From Georgenia sp. (lineage in GTDB: Bacteria; Actinomycetota; Actinomycetes; Actinomycetales; Actinomycetaceae), in the NCBI GenBank assembly GCA_027322565.1, contig DAHVRG010000118.1:1-10124 (forward strand): DNA of 10,124 bases, given 5' to 3'. Below, in pieces: positions 1 to 6,325 of the stretch (the stretch's first letter is position 1; every line of letters starts with the position of its first letter). The translations under genes and the position numbers were made by a program. The notes beneath the pieces are model-generated. The model searched no databases and had not been told where the DNA came from. It saw nothing but the letters and a program-made list of their open reading frames with translations.

Positions 1-147
1 GACGTCTCGAAGGTCAGCATCATCCTCCGCGAGGGCGGCACCTCCGAGGTCACCGTCGTCTCCGACGCGCCACTCGACGAGGGCGCCCTGCGCACCGCCG
101 TCGACGAGGCCGGCTACACGGTGACCGCCGTCCACGCTGACAACTGA
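1..147 (+). CDS. copZ: CopZ-like copper chaperone (heavy-metal-associated domain), C-terminal part
   Basis: Only the last 48 residues and the TGA stop are in the window; the start lies upstream. The visible part is the second half of a ferredoxin-like HMA fold: a strand ending in the [11 protein letters not shown] segment typical of CopZ proteins, then a helix and the AVDEAGYTV ending. The metal-binding CxxC loop of such domains is near the N terminus, so it cannot be checked here. CopZ proteins carry Cu(I) in the cytosol and hand it to CopA or to a copper-sensing repressor. The gene ends 20 nt before copA on the same strand, which suggests one copper-resistance operon. It could instead be the end of a longer protein with a terminal HMA domain. 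Confidence 0.8.
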   Translation, partial: DVSKVSIILREGGTSEVTVVSDAPLDEGALRTAVDEAGYTVTAVHADN

Positions 148-167
148 GCACCCCGGAGGAGCACCTG

Positions 168-2501
168 ATGTCGTCCCCCCAGCAGACGCTCGAGCCGTAC
201 GGCGAGGTCGACCTCGCCGTCGAGGGGATGACGTGCGCCGCCTGCGTCAACCGGGTGGAGAAGCGGCTCAACGCCGTTCCCGGCGTCACGGCGACCGTCA
301 ACCTCGCCACCGAGAGCGCCCACGTCACGCTCGCGGAGCCGGTCGCCGACGACGACCTGCTCGCCGCCGTCGAGCGGGCGGGTTATGCGGGCGCGGTCAC
401 CCGGCGGCGCACGCACGACGACGACACGTCCGACGACGCCGAGCACGCGCTCGCCGGCCACGCGCACGCCGCCGGGGAGGACACCTCCTCCCCCGCCGAA
501 CAGCGGCAGGCCGACCTCCTGCGCCGGCTCAGGGTCGCGGCCGCCCTCACCGTCCCGGTGCTCCTCCTGTCGATGGTCCCAGCCCTCCAGCTCCCCGGCT
601 GGCAGTGGGTGGTCACCCTGCTCAGCCTGCCGGTGGTCACCTGGGGCGCCTGGCCCTTCCACCGGTCGGCGGCCAAGGCGGCCCGGCACGGCGCCTCGAC
701 GATGGACACCCTCGTGTCCCTCGGGGTCACCGCCGCCACCCTGTGGTCGCTCTGGGCGCTGCTCCTCGGCGGTGCCGGGGAGATCGGCATGCGGATGAGC
801 CCCGCGCTGTTCCCCCGGGCGGCCCTCGGCGAGGTCGGGACGCCCGAGCTGTATTTCGAGGTGGCCGCCGTCGTCACGACCTTCCTGCTCCTCGGCCGCT
901 ACGCCGAGTCCCGCTCCCGTCGGCGCGCCGGTGACGCGCTGCGCACCCTGCTGTCCATGGGCGCGAAGGACGTCGCCCGGGTGAGTGTCGACGACTCGGG
1001 GCGCCGCACCGAGCAGCGGGTCCCGATCGAGCAGCTCGCGGTCGGGGACCTGTTCGTCGTGCGTCCCGGGGAGAAGGTTGCCACCGACGGCGTCGTCGTC
1101 GAGGGCAGCTCGGCCGTCGACACCTCGATGCTCACCGGCGAGCCGGTGCCTGTCGACGTCGGTGTCGGGGACGCCGTGACCGGGGCGACCGTCAACGCCT
1201 CCGGCCGCCTCGTCGTCCGCGCCACCCGCGTCGGTGAGGAGACCACCCTCGCGCAGATCGGCCCCCTCGTCACCCGGGCGCAGACCGGCAAGGCCCCGGT
1301 CCAGCGGCTGGCCGACCGCATCTCCGCCGTGTTCGTGCCGATCGTCGTCGTCGTGGCACTCGGCACGCTCGCCGTCTGGCTGCTCACCGGCGCCGGCCTC
1401 CAGGCGGCGTTCACCGCCGCGGTTGCCGTCCTCATCATCGCCTGCCCGTGCGCGCTCGGGCTCGCCACCCCGACGGCGCTGCTCGTCGGCTCCGGGCGCG
1501 CCTCTCAGCTCGGCATCGTCATCAAGGGTCCGGAGATCCTCGAGTCCACCCGCCGGATCGACACGATGGTGCTCGACAAGACGGGCACGGTCACCGAGGG
1601 CCGGATGGAGCTCGCCGAGGTCCGCACCACCGGTGACCGCGCCGAGGTGCTGCGGATGGCCGGGGCGGTCGAGGCCGCGAGCGAGCACCCGATCGCCCAG
1701 GCGGTCGCCGCCGGTGCCCGCGCGGAGCTCGGCACGCTGCCCGAGGTCACCGACTTCTCCAACCATGCGGGCCGCGGCGTCAGCGGGCGGGTGGCCGGCC
1801 GGGAGGTGCTCGTCGGTCGCCCGGCCTGGCTCGCCGAGCGGGGCGTCACGCTGGACGACGCCGTGGCCGCCGAGCACCGCGCCGCGGAGGTGGGCGGGGC
1901 GACGGCCGTCGTCGTCGCCTGGGACGGCACCGCACGCGGCGTCCTCGCGGTCCGCGACACGGTCAAGGCGACGTCGGTCGAGGCGGTGTCCCGCCTGCGC
2001 GCCCTCGGGGTGCGCCCGCTGCTCCTCACGGGTGACAACCGGCGGGCCGCCGAGGCGGTCGCCCGGGAGGTCGGCATCCCGGCGGAGGACGTCGTCGCCG
2101 AGGTGCTGCCGGAGGACAAGCTCGACGTCGTCGCCCGCCTCCAGCGCGAGGGCCGGGTCGTGGCGATGGTCGGAGACGGCGTCAACGACGCCGCGGCGCT
2201 CGCCCAGGCCGGGCAGCAGGGCCTGGGCCTGGCGATGGGGACGGGCACCGACGTGGCCATCGAGGCGAGCGACATCACGCTCGTCACGGGAGACCTCCGC
2301 GCGGCCCCGACGGCGATCGCGGTCTCCCGCGCAACCCTGCGGGTGATCAAGCAGAACCTGTTCTGGGCCTTCGCCTACAACGTGGCGGCCATCCCGCTGG
2401 CCGCCCTCGGCCTGCTCAACCCGATGATCGCCGGCGCCGCGATGGCCGCGAGCTCGGTCATCGTCGTCGCCAACTCCCTGCGCCTGCGCCGCGCCGCCTG
2501 A
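168..2501 (+). CDS. copA: Cu(I)-exporting P-type ATPase CopA (P1B-1)
   Basis: A 777-residue ATPase that pumps Cu(I) out of the cytosol. An N-terminal HMA domain (about residues 14-79) carries the copper site C23-A-A-C26. A linker with H83, H93, H98 and H100 follows. The ATPase core has the actuator loop TGEP (323-326), the membrane CPC (426-428), the phosphorylated D470 in DKTGT, H507-P508 of the nucleotide domain and GDGVND (669-674). The substrate signature matches the Cu(I) subgroup: CPC-x6-P, N730-x6-YN-x4-P, and in the last helix P-x6-M759-xx-SS with V and NSL. Eight membrane helices fit, two of them before the actuator domain. The ATG follows GGAGGA (155-160) by 7 nt. Length is normal for the family. 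The partial copZ just upstream suggests shared copper-induced transcription from a promoter outside the window. The Cu(I) assignment is firm; Zn/Cd specificity is not supported. Confidence 0.96.
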   Translation: MSSPQQTLEPYGEVDLAVEGMTCAACVNRVEKRLNAVPGVTATVNLATESAHVTLAEPVADDDLLAAVERAGYAGAVTRRRTHDDDTSDDAEHALAGHAHAAGEDTSSPAEQRQADLLRRLRVAAALTVPVLLLSMVPALQLPGWQWVVTLLSLPVVTWGAWPFHRSAAKAARHGASTMDTLVSLGVTAATLWSLWALLLGGAGEIGMRMSPALFPRAALGEVGTPELYFEVAAVVTTFLLLGRYAESRSRRRAGDALRTLLSMGAKDVARVSVDDSGRRTEQRVPIEQLAVGDLFVVRPGEKVATDGVVVEGSSAVDTSMLTGEPVPVDVGVGDAVTGATVNASGRLVVRATRVGEETTLAQIGPLVTRAQTGKAPVQRLADRISAVFVPIVVVVALGTLAVWLLTGAGLQAAFTAAVAVLIIACPCALGLATPTALLVGSGRASQLGIVIKGPEILESTRRIDTMVLDKTGTVTEGRMELAEVRTTGDRAEVLRMAGAVEAASEHPIAQAVAAGARAELGTLPEVTDFSNHAGRGVSGRVAGREVLVGRPAWLAERGVTLDDAVAAEHRAAEVGGATAVVVAWDGTARGVLAVRDTVKATSVEAVSRLRALGVRPLLLTGDNRRAAEAVAREVGIPAEDVVAEVLPEDKLDVVARLQREGRVVAMVGDGVNDAAALAQAGQQGLGLAMGTGTDVAIEASDITLVTGDLRAAPTAIAVSRATLRVIKQNLFWAFAYNVAAIPLAALGLLNPMIAGAAMAASSVIVVANSLRLRRAA

Positions 2502-2516
2502 CGGGCGCGGCGGCCG

Positions 2517-2540
2517 CCCCACCCACTCCCACCCACTCCC
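2517..2540 (-). other. G-quadruplex-type motif on the - strand
   Basis: Read on the - strand this segment has five G runs in the pattern G3-N3-G3-N1-G3-N3-G3-N1-G4, with loops AGT and T alternating. It arises from a perfect 10-bp tandem repeat (2521-2530 and 2531-2540) plus a flanking C4 run. It meets the usual intramolecular G-quadruplex rule with short loops. It lies 10 nt past the hairpin at 2551-2608 for RNA coming from metQ, and 15 nt past the copA stop, where copA mRNA would carry the C-rich strand. Folding and any role in ending transcription are inference. Confidence 0.6.
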
Positions 2541-2550
2541 AGACTCAGGA

Positions 2551-2608
2551 CGCCCCTCTCGATCATCGGTCGCCCCAGCGGAGGGGCGACCGACGATCGA
2601 AAGGGGCG
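2551..2608 (-). terminator. Long hairpin, probable terminator of the metNIQ operon
   Basis: Two 26-nt arms (2551-2576 and 2583-2608) form an inverted repeat around a 6-nt loop between the convergent genes copA and metQ. In + strand RNA two positions are mismatches (C2558 against A2601, A2565 against C2594). In - strand RNA both become G-U or U-G wobbles, so the stem is fully paired only for transcripts coming from metQ. No U-run follows on either strand, which is common in high-GC actinobacteria. It may act on both strands, more strongly for metNIQ. Confidence 0.7.
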
Positions 2609-2612
2609 CGGT

Positions 2613-2674
2613 GAGCGGGGCCGGGGCGACCCGGGGGCGCGGCGAGCGGGGACGGGGCGACCCGCGCGCGGCTC
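2613..2674. repeat. Imperfect 31-bp tandem duplication beside the metQ stop
   Basis: Two adjacent 31-bp units (2613-2643 and 2644-2674) both begin GAGCGGGG, then one variable base, then CGGGGCGACCCG; the differences cluster in the last third. The second unit runs into the metQ stop codon. The core GGGGCGACC (2623-2631 and 2654-2662) occurs a third time in the right arm of the terminator hairpin (2583-2591), so the junction may have grown by local duplication. No function is evident. Confidence 0.55.
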
Positions 2675-3542
2675 AGAAGGCGGGGATGACCTCGCCGTCC
2701 GGCCAGCGCTCCTCGAAGAAGGCGCGGGTGTCCTCAGAGCGCAGCGCCTCGTCCAGCGCGACGAGCGCCGGGTCGTCGACGTCCTCCGACCGCACAGCGA
2801 CGAGGTTCGCGTAGGGGTTGTCCTCACCGGACTCCAGCGCGATGGAGTCGTTCGCCGGGCTCAGGCCGGCCTCGAGGGCGAAGTTGCCGTTGATGACGGC
2901 GGCGTCGAAGTCCTGCAGGCTGCGGACCAGCTGGGCCGCCTCGAGCTCGACGAGCTCGATGTTCTTCGGGTTCTCCGCGACGTCGAAGATCGTCGGGTCC
3001 TCGACGTCGGCCAGCGTGAACAGGCCCTCACCCTCGAGCAGCTCGAGCGCGCGTGCCTGGTTCGACGGGTCGTTGGGGACGCCGACCTGGGCGCCGTCGG
3101 GCAGCTCGTCGAGCGAGGCCACGCTCTCGGAGTAGACGCCGTAGGGCTCGATGTGGACGCCGTCGAAGTGGGCGAAGTCGTAGCCCTTCTCGGCGACCTC
3201 CGCCTCGAAGTACGGCAGGTGCTGGAAGAAGTTCGCGTCGAGCTCGCCCTCGGCGAGCTGGACGTTGGGCTGGACGTAGTCGGTGTACTCGACGATCTCC
3301 AGGGTGAAGCCCGCCTCCCCGGCGAGGTTCTCCTGGACGAACTCGAGGATCTCCGCGTGGGGCGTGGGGCTGGCGCCGATGACGATGGTGCGGGGCTCGC
3401 CCTCGGCCGTCTCCTCGGCGCCGGGGTCGGCGGTCGCGTCGTCGCCGGAGTCGGAGTCGCCGCAGGCGGCGAGCAGGAGGGCGGAGACGCCGAGGACGGC
3501 GGCGACCCGGGAGGTCGTCCCGAGGGGTCGGGTGATGCGCAT
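2673..3542 (-). CDS. metQ: Methionine ABC transporter substrate-binding lipoprotein MetQ (NlpA family)
   Basis: A 289-residue lipoprotein that captures methionine outside the membrane and delivers it to MetNI. A basic start, a hydrophobic segment (about 13-26) and the lipobox LAAC place the lipidated cysteine at C27. An acidic, probably flexible linker follows (about 29-50). The NlpA/MetQ fold then begins with IVIGASPTPHAEILEFV and continues with the family blocks YTDYVQPN, ELDANFFQHLPYFE (100-113), VPNDPSNQARALELL, AAVINGNFALEAGL and NPYANLVAVR. Length is normal. The ATG is preceded at 5-nt spacing by AGAGGAA (+ strand 3548-3554). It is the last gene of metNIQ, 27 nt after metI, and is followed by the hairpin at 2551-2608. 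D-methionine or related sulfur compounds may also be carried; methionine is inferred from the operon and its SAM riboswitch. Confidence 0.94.
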   Translation of the reverse strand: MRITRPLGTTSRVAAVLGVSALLLAACGDSDSGDDATADPGAEETAEGEPRTIVIGASPTPHAEILEFVQENLAGEAGFTLEIVEYTDYVQPNVQLAEGELDANFFQHLPYFEAEVAEKGYDFAHFDGVHIEPYGVYSESVASLDELPDGAQVGVPNDPSNQARALELLEGEGLFTLADVEDPTIFDVAENPKNIELVELEAAQLVRSLQDFDAAVINGNFALEAGLSPANDSIALESGEDNPYANLVAVRSEDVDDPALVALDEALRSEDTRAFFEERWPDGEVIPAF

Positions 3543-3569
3543 GGGGGTTCCTCTTTCGGTGTTGCGGGG

Positions 3570-4247
3570 TCAGCGGTGGTCGACCAGCCGGACGGCGAGG
3601 TCGCCGAGCATCTGGATGAGCTGGACCAGGACGACGATGACGACGACGGTCACGACCATGACGTCGGCCTGGAAACGTTGGTAGCCGTGGTTGATGGCCA
3701 GCGCCCCGAGGCCCTCGGCGCCGAGCGCACCGGCCATCGCGGAGTAGGAGACGAGGGTGATGACGGTGACGGTGACGCCGCCGACGATGCCGGGCAGCGC
3801 CTCGCGGACGAGGACGCCGCCGACGATGCCGAGCCGGGAGGCACCCACCATCTGGGCCGCCTCGATCTTGCCGGGGCTGACGTCGCGCACGGCGTTCTCC
3901 ACCAGCCGGGCGAAGAAGGGGATGGCGGCGACGGAGAGCGGCACGACGGCCGACTGCCAGCCGAAGGTGGTGCCGGTGAGCAGTCGCGTCAACGGGATGA
4001 TCGCGACCATGAGGATGATGAACGGGATCGAGCGGCCGATGTTGACGACCGTCGAGAGGACCGCGTTGAGCGTCCGGCTCGGGCGCAGCCCGTTCGGCGC
4101 CGTGACGACGAGCGCGAGCCCGAGCGGCAGCCCGAGCAGCACCGTGACGATCGAGGACAGCCCGGTCATCCAGATGGTCTGCAGCGTCGCCTCGGGCACC
4201 CGGTCGGTGATGACCGGGTTGCTCAGCGCCTCCTGGAGCCACGTCAT
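3570..4247 (-). CDS. metI: Methionine ABC transporter permease MetI
   Basis: A 225-residue permease, close to the size of known MetI proteins, with about five membrane helices. The EAA loop that docks onto the ATPase is clear: EAA at 129-131, G135 and LP at 151-152. A MetI-like GRSIPFIILMVAIIPLTRL segment lies around 71-89. The start is the ATG at 4247: it has a strong GAGGAGG 7 nt upstream (+ strand 4255-4261) and overlaps the metN stop as ATGA, so translation is coupled. The frame stays open upstream to an ATG at 4601, but that stretch lies over metN and looks like shadow coding, so it was not used. Two copies should pair with two MetN subunits to form the membrane channel. Confidence 0.94.
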   Translation of the reverse strand: MTWLQEALSNPVITDRVPEATLQTIWMTGLSSIVTVLLGLPLGLALVVTAPNGLRPSRTLNAVLSTVVNIGRSIPFIILMVAIIPLTRLLTGTTFGWQSAVVPLSVAAIPFFARLVENAVRDVSPGKIEAAQMVGASRLGIVGGVLVREALPGIVGGVTVTVITLVSYSAMAGALGAEGLGALAINHGYQRFQADVMVVTVVVIVVLVQLIQMLGDLAVRLVDHR

Positions 4248-5224
4248 GGCGCGACCTCCTCGACGTGGACCCCGGCGGCCCGGAGCCGCTGCGTCGCGTC
4301 GGCGACTGCAGCGCTGGGCAGGGTGAGCCGCATCCGGCCGACGCGGGTGCCGGCGAGGGTCTCGATCGTCCCGGTCGACACCTCGACGCCCTCCCCGAGC
4401 GAGCCGACCGTGGCGAGGACCCGGGCAGTGCTCGTCTCCCCGCCGAAGGCGAGCTCCAGGGTGCGGTGCCCGGGCGCGGCCGGGGCGGGCGGCAGCGGGA
4501 CGAGCGAGCGGGCGAGCCGCGAGCCGTGGTCGCCGACGACCTCGTCGATCGGGCCGCTCTGGGCGATGCGGCCGCGGTCCAGGAGGGTCACGGAGTCGCA
4601 CACCTCGCGGACCACCGACATCTCGTGGGTGATGATGAGGACGGTGATGCCGAGCCGGTCCCGCACGTCACGGATGAGCCGGAGGATCTGCCGGGTGGTG
4701 TCGGAGTCGAGGGCCGAGGTGGGCTCGTCGCACAGGAGCACGGCGGGCTCCGTCGCGAGCGCGCGGGCGATGCCGACACGCTGCTTCTGCCCGCCGGACA
4801 GCTGCGAGGGGTAGGACTGACCGCGGTCGGTCAGCCCGACGATGTCGAGCAGCTCGGCCACCCGCTCGGCCCGCCGTGCGCGAGGCACCCGGGCCACCCG
4901 GAGGGGGTAGGCGACGTTCGCCGCGGCGGTGCGCGCCTCGAGCAGGTTGACGTGCTGGAAGACCATCCCGATCCTCAGCCGCTGCCGGCGCAGCGCCCGC
5001 TCGCCCAGGCCGGTGAGGGACACCCCGTCGATCGCCACGGAGCCGGAGGTCGGCTGCTCGAGTGCGGTGAGACAGCGGATGAGCGTGGACTTCCCGGCAC
5101 CCGACTCCCCGACGATCCCGTGGATGGCTCCGCGCGGCACGTGGAGGTCGATCCCGTCGAGGGCGACGACCTGCTGGCCACCGCGGGTGCGGTAGACCTT
5201 TCGCAGGTCGCTGAGACTGATCAC
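4244..5224 (-). CDS. metN: Methionine ABC transporter ATP-binding protein MetN with C-terminal NIL domain
   Basis: The ATPase that powers methionine import, 326 residues from a GTG start. It shows Walker A GESGAGKST (39-47), Q-loop Q90, signature LSGGQ (142-146), Walker B with D166-E167 and the switch H200. After a proline/alanine-rich linker (about 243-252), residues about 255-326 form the ACT-like NIL domain; in known MetN this binds methionine and shuts the transporter down when the cytosolic pool is full. The GTG at 5224 is chosen because TCCTCC on the + strand (5230-5235) gives GGAGGA 5 nt upstream and conserved sequence begins at once (VISLSDLRKVY). An in-frame ATG at 5320 would translate the riboswitch and is rejected. 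First gene of metNIQ, overlapping metI by 4 nt, and preceded by a SAM riboswitch. Confidence 0.95.
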   Translation of the reverse strand: MISLSDLRKVYRTRGGQQVVALDGIDLHVPRGAIHGIVGESGAGKSTLIRCLTALEQPTSGSVAIDGVSLTGLGERALRRQRLRIGMVFQHVNLLEARTAAANVAYPLRVARVPRARRAERVAELLDIVGLTDRGQSYPSQLSGGQKQRVGIARALATEPAVLLCDEPTSALDSDTTRQILRLIRDVRDRLGITVLIITHEMSVVREVCDSVTLLDRGRIAQSGPIDEVVGDHGSRLARSLVPLPPAPAAPGHRTLELAFGGETSTARVLATVGSLGEGVEVSTGTIETLAGTRVGRMRLTLPSAAVADATQRLRAAGVHVEEVAP

Positions 5225-5230
5225 GGGGGT

Positions 5231-5313
5231 CCTCCATCGCTCCTGGCGGGAGCACCCGACCGGCGGGGTTGCTGCAGCGTCGTCGAGCCAGGTCTCTCGG
5301 CTGCTCTGGATGG
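5231..5313 (-). promoter_or_regulatory. SAM riboswitch (SAM-I clan) controlling metNIQ
   Basis: Read on the - strand, the leader carries the conserved SAM-I-clan core: GAGAGACCTGGCTCGACGA, then GCAGCAACC and GGGTGCT. P1 pairs CCAUC (5313-5309) with GAUGG (5238-5234). P2 pairs GCAGC (5304-5300) with GCUGC (5278-5274), followed by a kink-turn-like GA-rich bulge and a small GAG/CUC stem with loop ACCUGG. A short P3 joins ACCC to GGGU around 5269-5254. Loop bases CCUGG (5292-5288) can pair with CCAGG (5246-5242) as a pseudoknot. The P1 3' strand runs into the metN Shine-Dalgarno GGAGG (5235-5231) and no terminator follows, so SAM binding probably blocks translation. Whether it belongs to SAM-I or the SAM-I/IV variant is not settled by eye. 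Confidence 0.9.
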
Positions 5314-5320
5314 TGCCCAT

Positions 5321-5326
5321 ATCGTA
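5321..5326 (-). promoter_or_regulatory. Probable -10 element of the metNIQ promoter
   Basis: TACGAT on the - strand lies 7 nt before the first P1 base of the riboswitch (5313), so transcription would begin around 5315-5314, exactly where the aptamer starts. No good -35 is visible: TTGGCA (5340-5335) is only 8 nt away, and TGCCCT (5350-5345) at 18-nt spacing is weak. Confidence 0.5.
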
Positions 5327-5346
5327 GGAACCGGTGCCAACGCTAG

Positions 5347-5374
5347 GGCATCGCCGTCCGGTAGGCGAGATGCC
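5347..5374. repeat. Inverted repeat upstream of the metNIQ promoter
   Basis: GGCATC (5347-5352) is matched by GATGCC (5369-5374), and the inner GCC/GGC continues the pairing across a 2-nt bulge, leaving an 8-nt centre. It covers about -33 to -60 of the predicted metNIQ start, so it could be a regulator site. No known operator consensus is recognised. Confidence 0.35.
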
Positions 5375-5376
5375 GG

Positions 5377-5391
5377 GTCCGACGAACGGAC
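5377..5391. promoter_or_regulatory. Perfect inverted repeat GTCCG-N5-CGGAC, candidate operator
   Basis: The 5-bp half-sites are perfect and the centre (5384) falls at about -35 of the predicted start of the CPBP-protease gene (5419). A dimeric repressor bound here would cover the -35 region. No matching regulator lies in the window, and arms this short can occur by chance in GC-rich DNA. Confidence 0.35.
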
Positions 5392-5403
5392 GCGGCGTCG
5401 GCC

Positions 5404-5412
5404 TGCTATAAC
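5404..5412 (+). promoter_or_regulatory. Extended -10 promoter of the CPBP-protease gene, leaderless
   Basis: TGC-TATAAC matches an extended -10 (TGn plus a near-consensus hexamer, 5407-5412). The hexamer ends 6 nt before the GTG start at 5419, so transcription would begin on the start codon itself. There is no Shine-Dalgarno sequence, as expected of a leaderless mRNA. Confidence 0.6.
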
Positions 5413-5418
5413 CGCAGG

Positions 5419-6213
5419 GTGGAGCCGTCCCCTCAGGGTGTCGAGGCGGCCGGTGGAACGCCGCGCCGCCGGCTGCGCACCGAGCTGTGGATCGTCCTCG
5501 GTCTGTCGCTCGGGCAGTCCGCCCTGTACGCGGTCGTCAACATCGTGGCCCGCCTCACCGCCGAGACGCCGCTGCGCGACCAGGCGGCCGCGCTCAACCC
5601 CTCGCGCTCCCCGCGGCCCTACCTCGACCTCACCTACCAGCTGCTGAGCATCGGCTTCGCCCTGGTTCCCGTCGCCCTCGCCCTCTTCCTCCTCAGCGAA
5701 CCGGGACGGCGGGCCACCACCCGGATCGGGCTGACCGTCACGCGGCCCGGCCGCGACCTCGCGGTGGGCGTGGGGCTCGCCGCGCTCATCGGCGTCCCCG
5801 GCCTGGCGCTCTACGCGGCGGGCCGGGCCCTCGGCATCACCGTCGACGTCCAGGCCGCCACCCTCGACCAGTACTGGTGGACGGTGCCGGTGCTCGTCCT
5901 GGCCGCGCTGAAGAACGCGGTCGTCGAGGAGGTCATCGCCGCCGGCTACCTCATCGAGCGGGTCGAGCAGCTCGGCTGGCGGCCCGCTGCCGTCGTCGCC
6001 GCGAGCGCCCTGCTGCGCGGGGCCTACCACCTCTACCAGGGCATCGGCCCCGGGCTGGCGAACGTCGCCATGGGCGTCGTCTTCGCCGAGTACTACCGGC
6101 GACGCCGGCGCACCATGCCGCTCGTCGTGGCCCACACGCTCATCGACGTCGTCGCCTTCGTCGGGTACGCCCTGCTCCCCGCCGGGATCCTGAGGACTCT
6201 GGGCATCGGCTGA
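5419..6213 (+). CDS. CPBP-family intramembrane metalloprotease homologue
   Basis: A 264-residue membrane protein with six or seven predicted helices and a short basic cytosolic N terminus. The CPBP (Rce1/Abi-like) catalytic pattern is recognisable in order: E170-E171 in AVVEEVIAAGY, H204 in LLRGAYHLYQG, and H239 in VVAHTLIDVVAFVGY. In known members these glutamates and histidines form the active site inside the membrane. The Arg of the usual EExxxR motif is replaced by Ala175, and the Phe of FxxxH by Arg200, so it belongs to a divergent branch. The substrate is unknown; relatives cleave prenylated proteins or have roles in bacteriocin immunity. The GTG start is set by the promoter at 5404-5412. 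It is divergent from metNIQ and probably a single-gene unit, with a GC-rich hairpin after its stop. Membership is well supported; activity is not. Confidence 0.85.
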   Translation: MEPSPQGVEAAGGTPRRRLRTELWIVLGLSLGQSALYAVVNIVARLTAETPLRDQAAALNPSRSPRPYLDLTYQLLSIGFALVPVALALFLLSEPGRRATTRIGLTVTRPGRDLAVGVGLAALIGVPGLALYAAGRALGITVDVQAATLDQYWWTVPVLVLAALKNAVVEEVIAAGYLIERVEQLGWRPAAVVAASALLRGAYHLYQGIGPGLANVAMGVVFAEYYRRRRRTMPLVVAHTLIDVVAFVGYALLPAGILRTLGIG

Positions 6214-6258
6214 CTCCCAGCCACCTCCCCGCCTCCTCGACCGGTCGGCAGGGCAACT

Positions 6259-6278
6259 CGCCCCGGCCGCCCGGGGCG
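6259..6278 (+). terminator. GC-rich hairpin after the CPBP-protease gene
   Basis: CGCCCCGG (6259-6266) and CCGGGGCG (6271-6278) pair perfectly around the loop CCGC, 45 nt after the stop codon. No U-run follows. It could stop transcription before the promoter at 6314, but such hairpins also arise by chance at this GC content. Confidence 0.4.
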
Positions 6279-6313
6279 CCGGGTGCCTCCGCGGGGAGCA
6301 GGCCCGAACCGCC

Positions 6314-6319
6314 TACACT
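6314..6319 (+). promoter_or_regulatory. -10 element of the kinase-like/flippase-like gene, leaderless
   Basis: TACACT ends 6 nt before the ATG at 6326, the same spacing as at the CPBP-protease gene. No Shine-Dalgarno precedes the ATG, so a leaderless transcript is predicted. No -35 is recognisable. Confidence 0.5.
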
Positions 6320-6325
6320 CGGCGC

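Noticed and set aside
1134..1145. TGEP instead of TGES in the CopA actuator loop as a damaged site
   Set aside because: TGEP is a regular variant in P1B ATPases; Gly and Glu, the key residues, are intact.
2509..2518. Palindrome GGCGGCCGCC just after the copA stop as a terminator
   Set aside because: With 5-bp half-sites and no loop it cannot form a stable hairpin; it is expected by chance at this GC content.
114..2522. Very long open frame antisense to copA, about 800 codons
   Set aside because: It mirrors copA and its product is low-complexity, rich in Arg, Gly, Asp and Glu without domains. Stop codons are scarce antisense to GC-rich genes, and copA itself has every CopA motif.
4248..4601. 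N-terminal extension of metI to an ATG at 4601
   Set aside because: It lies wholly over the metN NIL-domain and linker region, is Arg/Pro-rich, and the ATG at 4247 has a strong ribosome site and the expected family length.
5225..5320. Upstream ATG at 5320 in frame with metN (32 extra residues)
   Set aside because: The extra codons are the SAM riboswitch itself, the family similarity begins at the GTG at 5224, and that GTG has its own Shine-Dalgarno.
5335..5340. TTGGCA as the -35 element of the metNIQ promoter
   Set aside because: It is only 8 nt from the -10 TACGAT, far too close for a standard sigma-70-type promoter.
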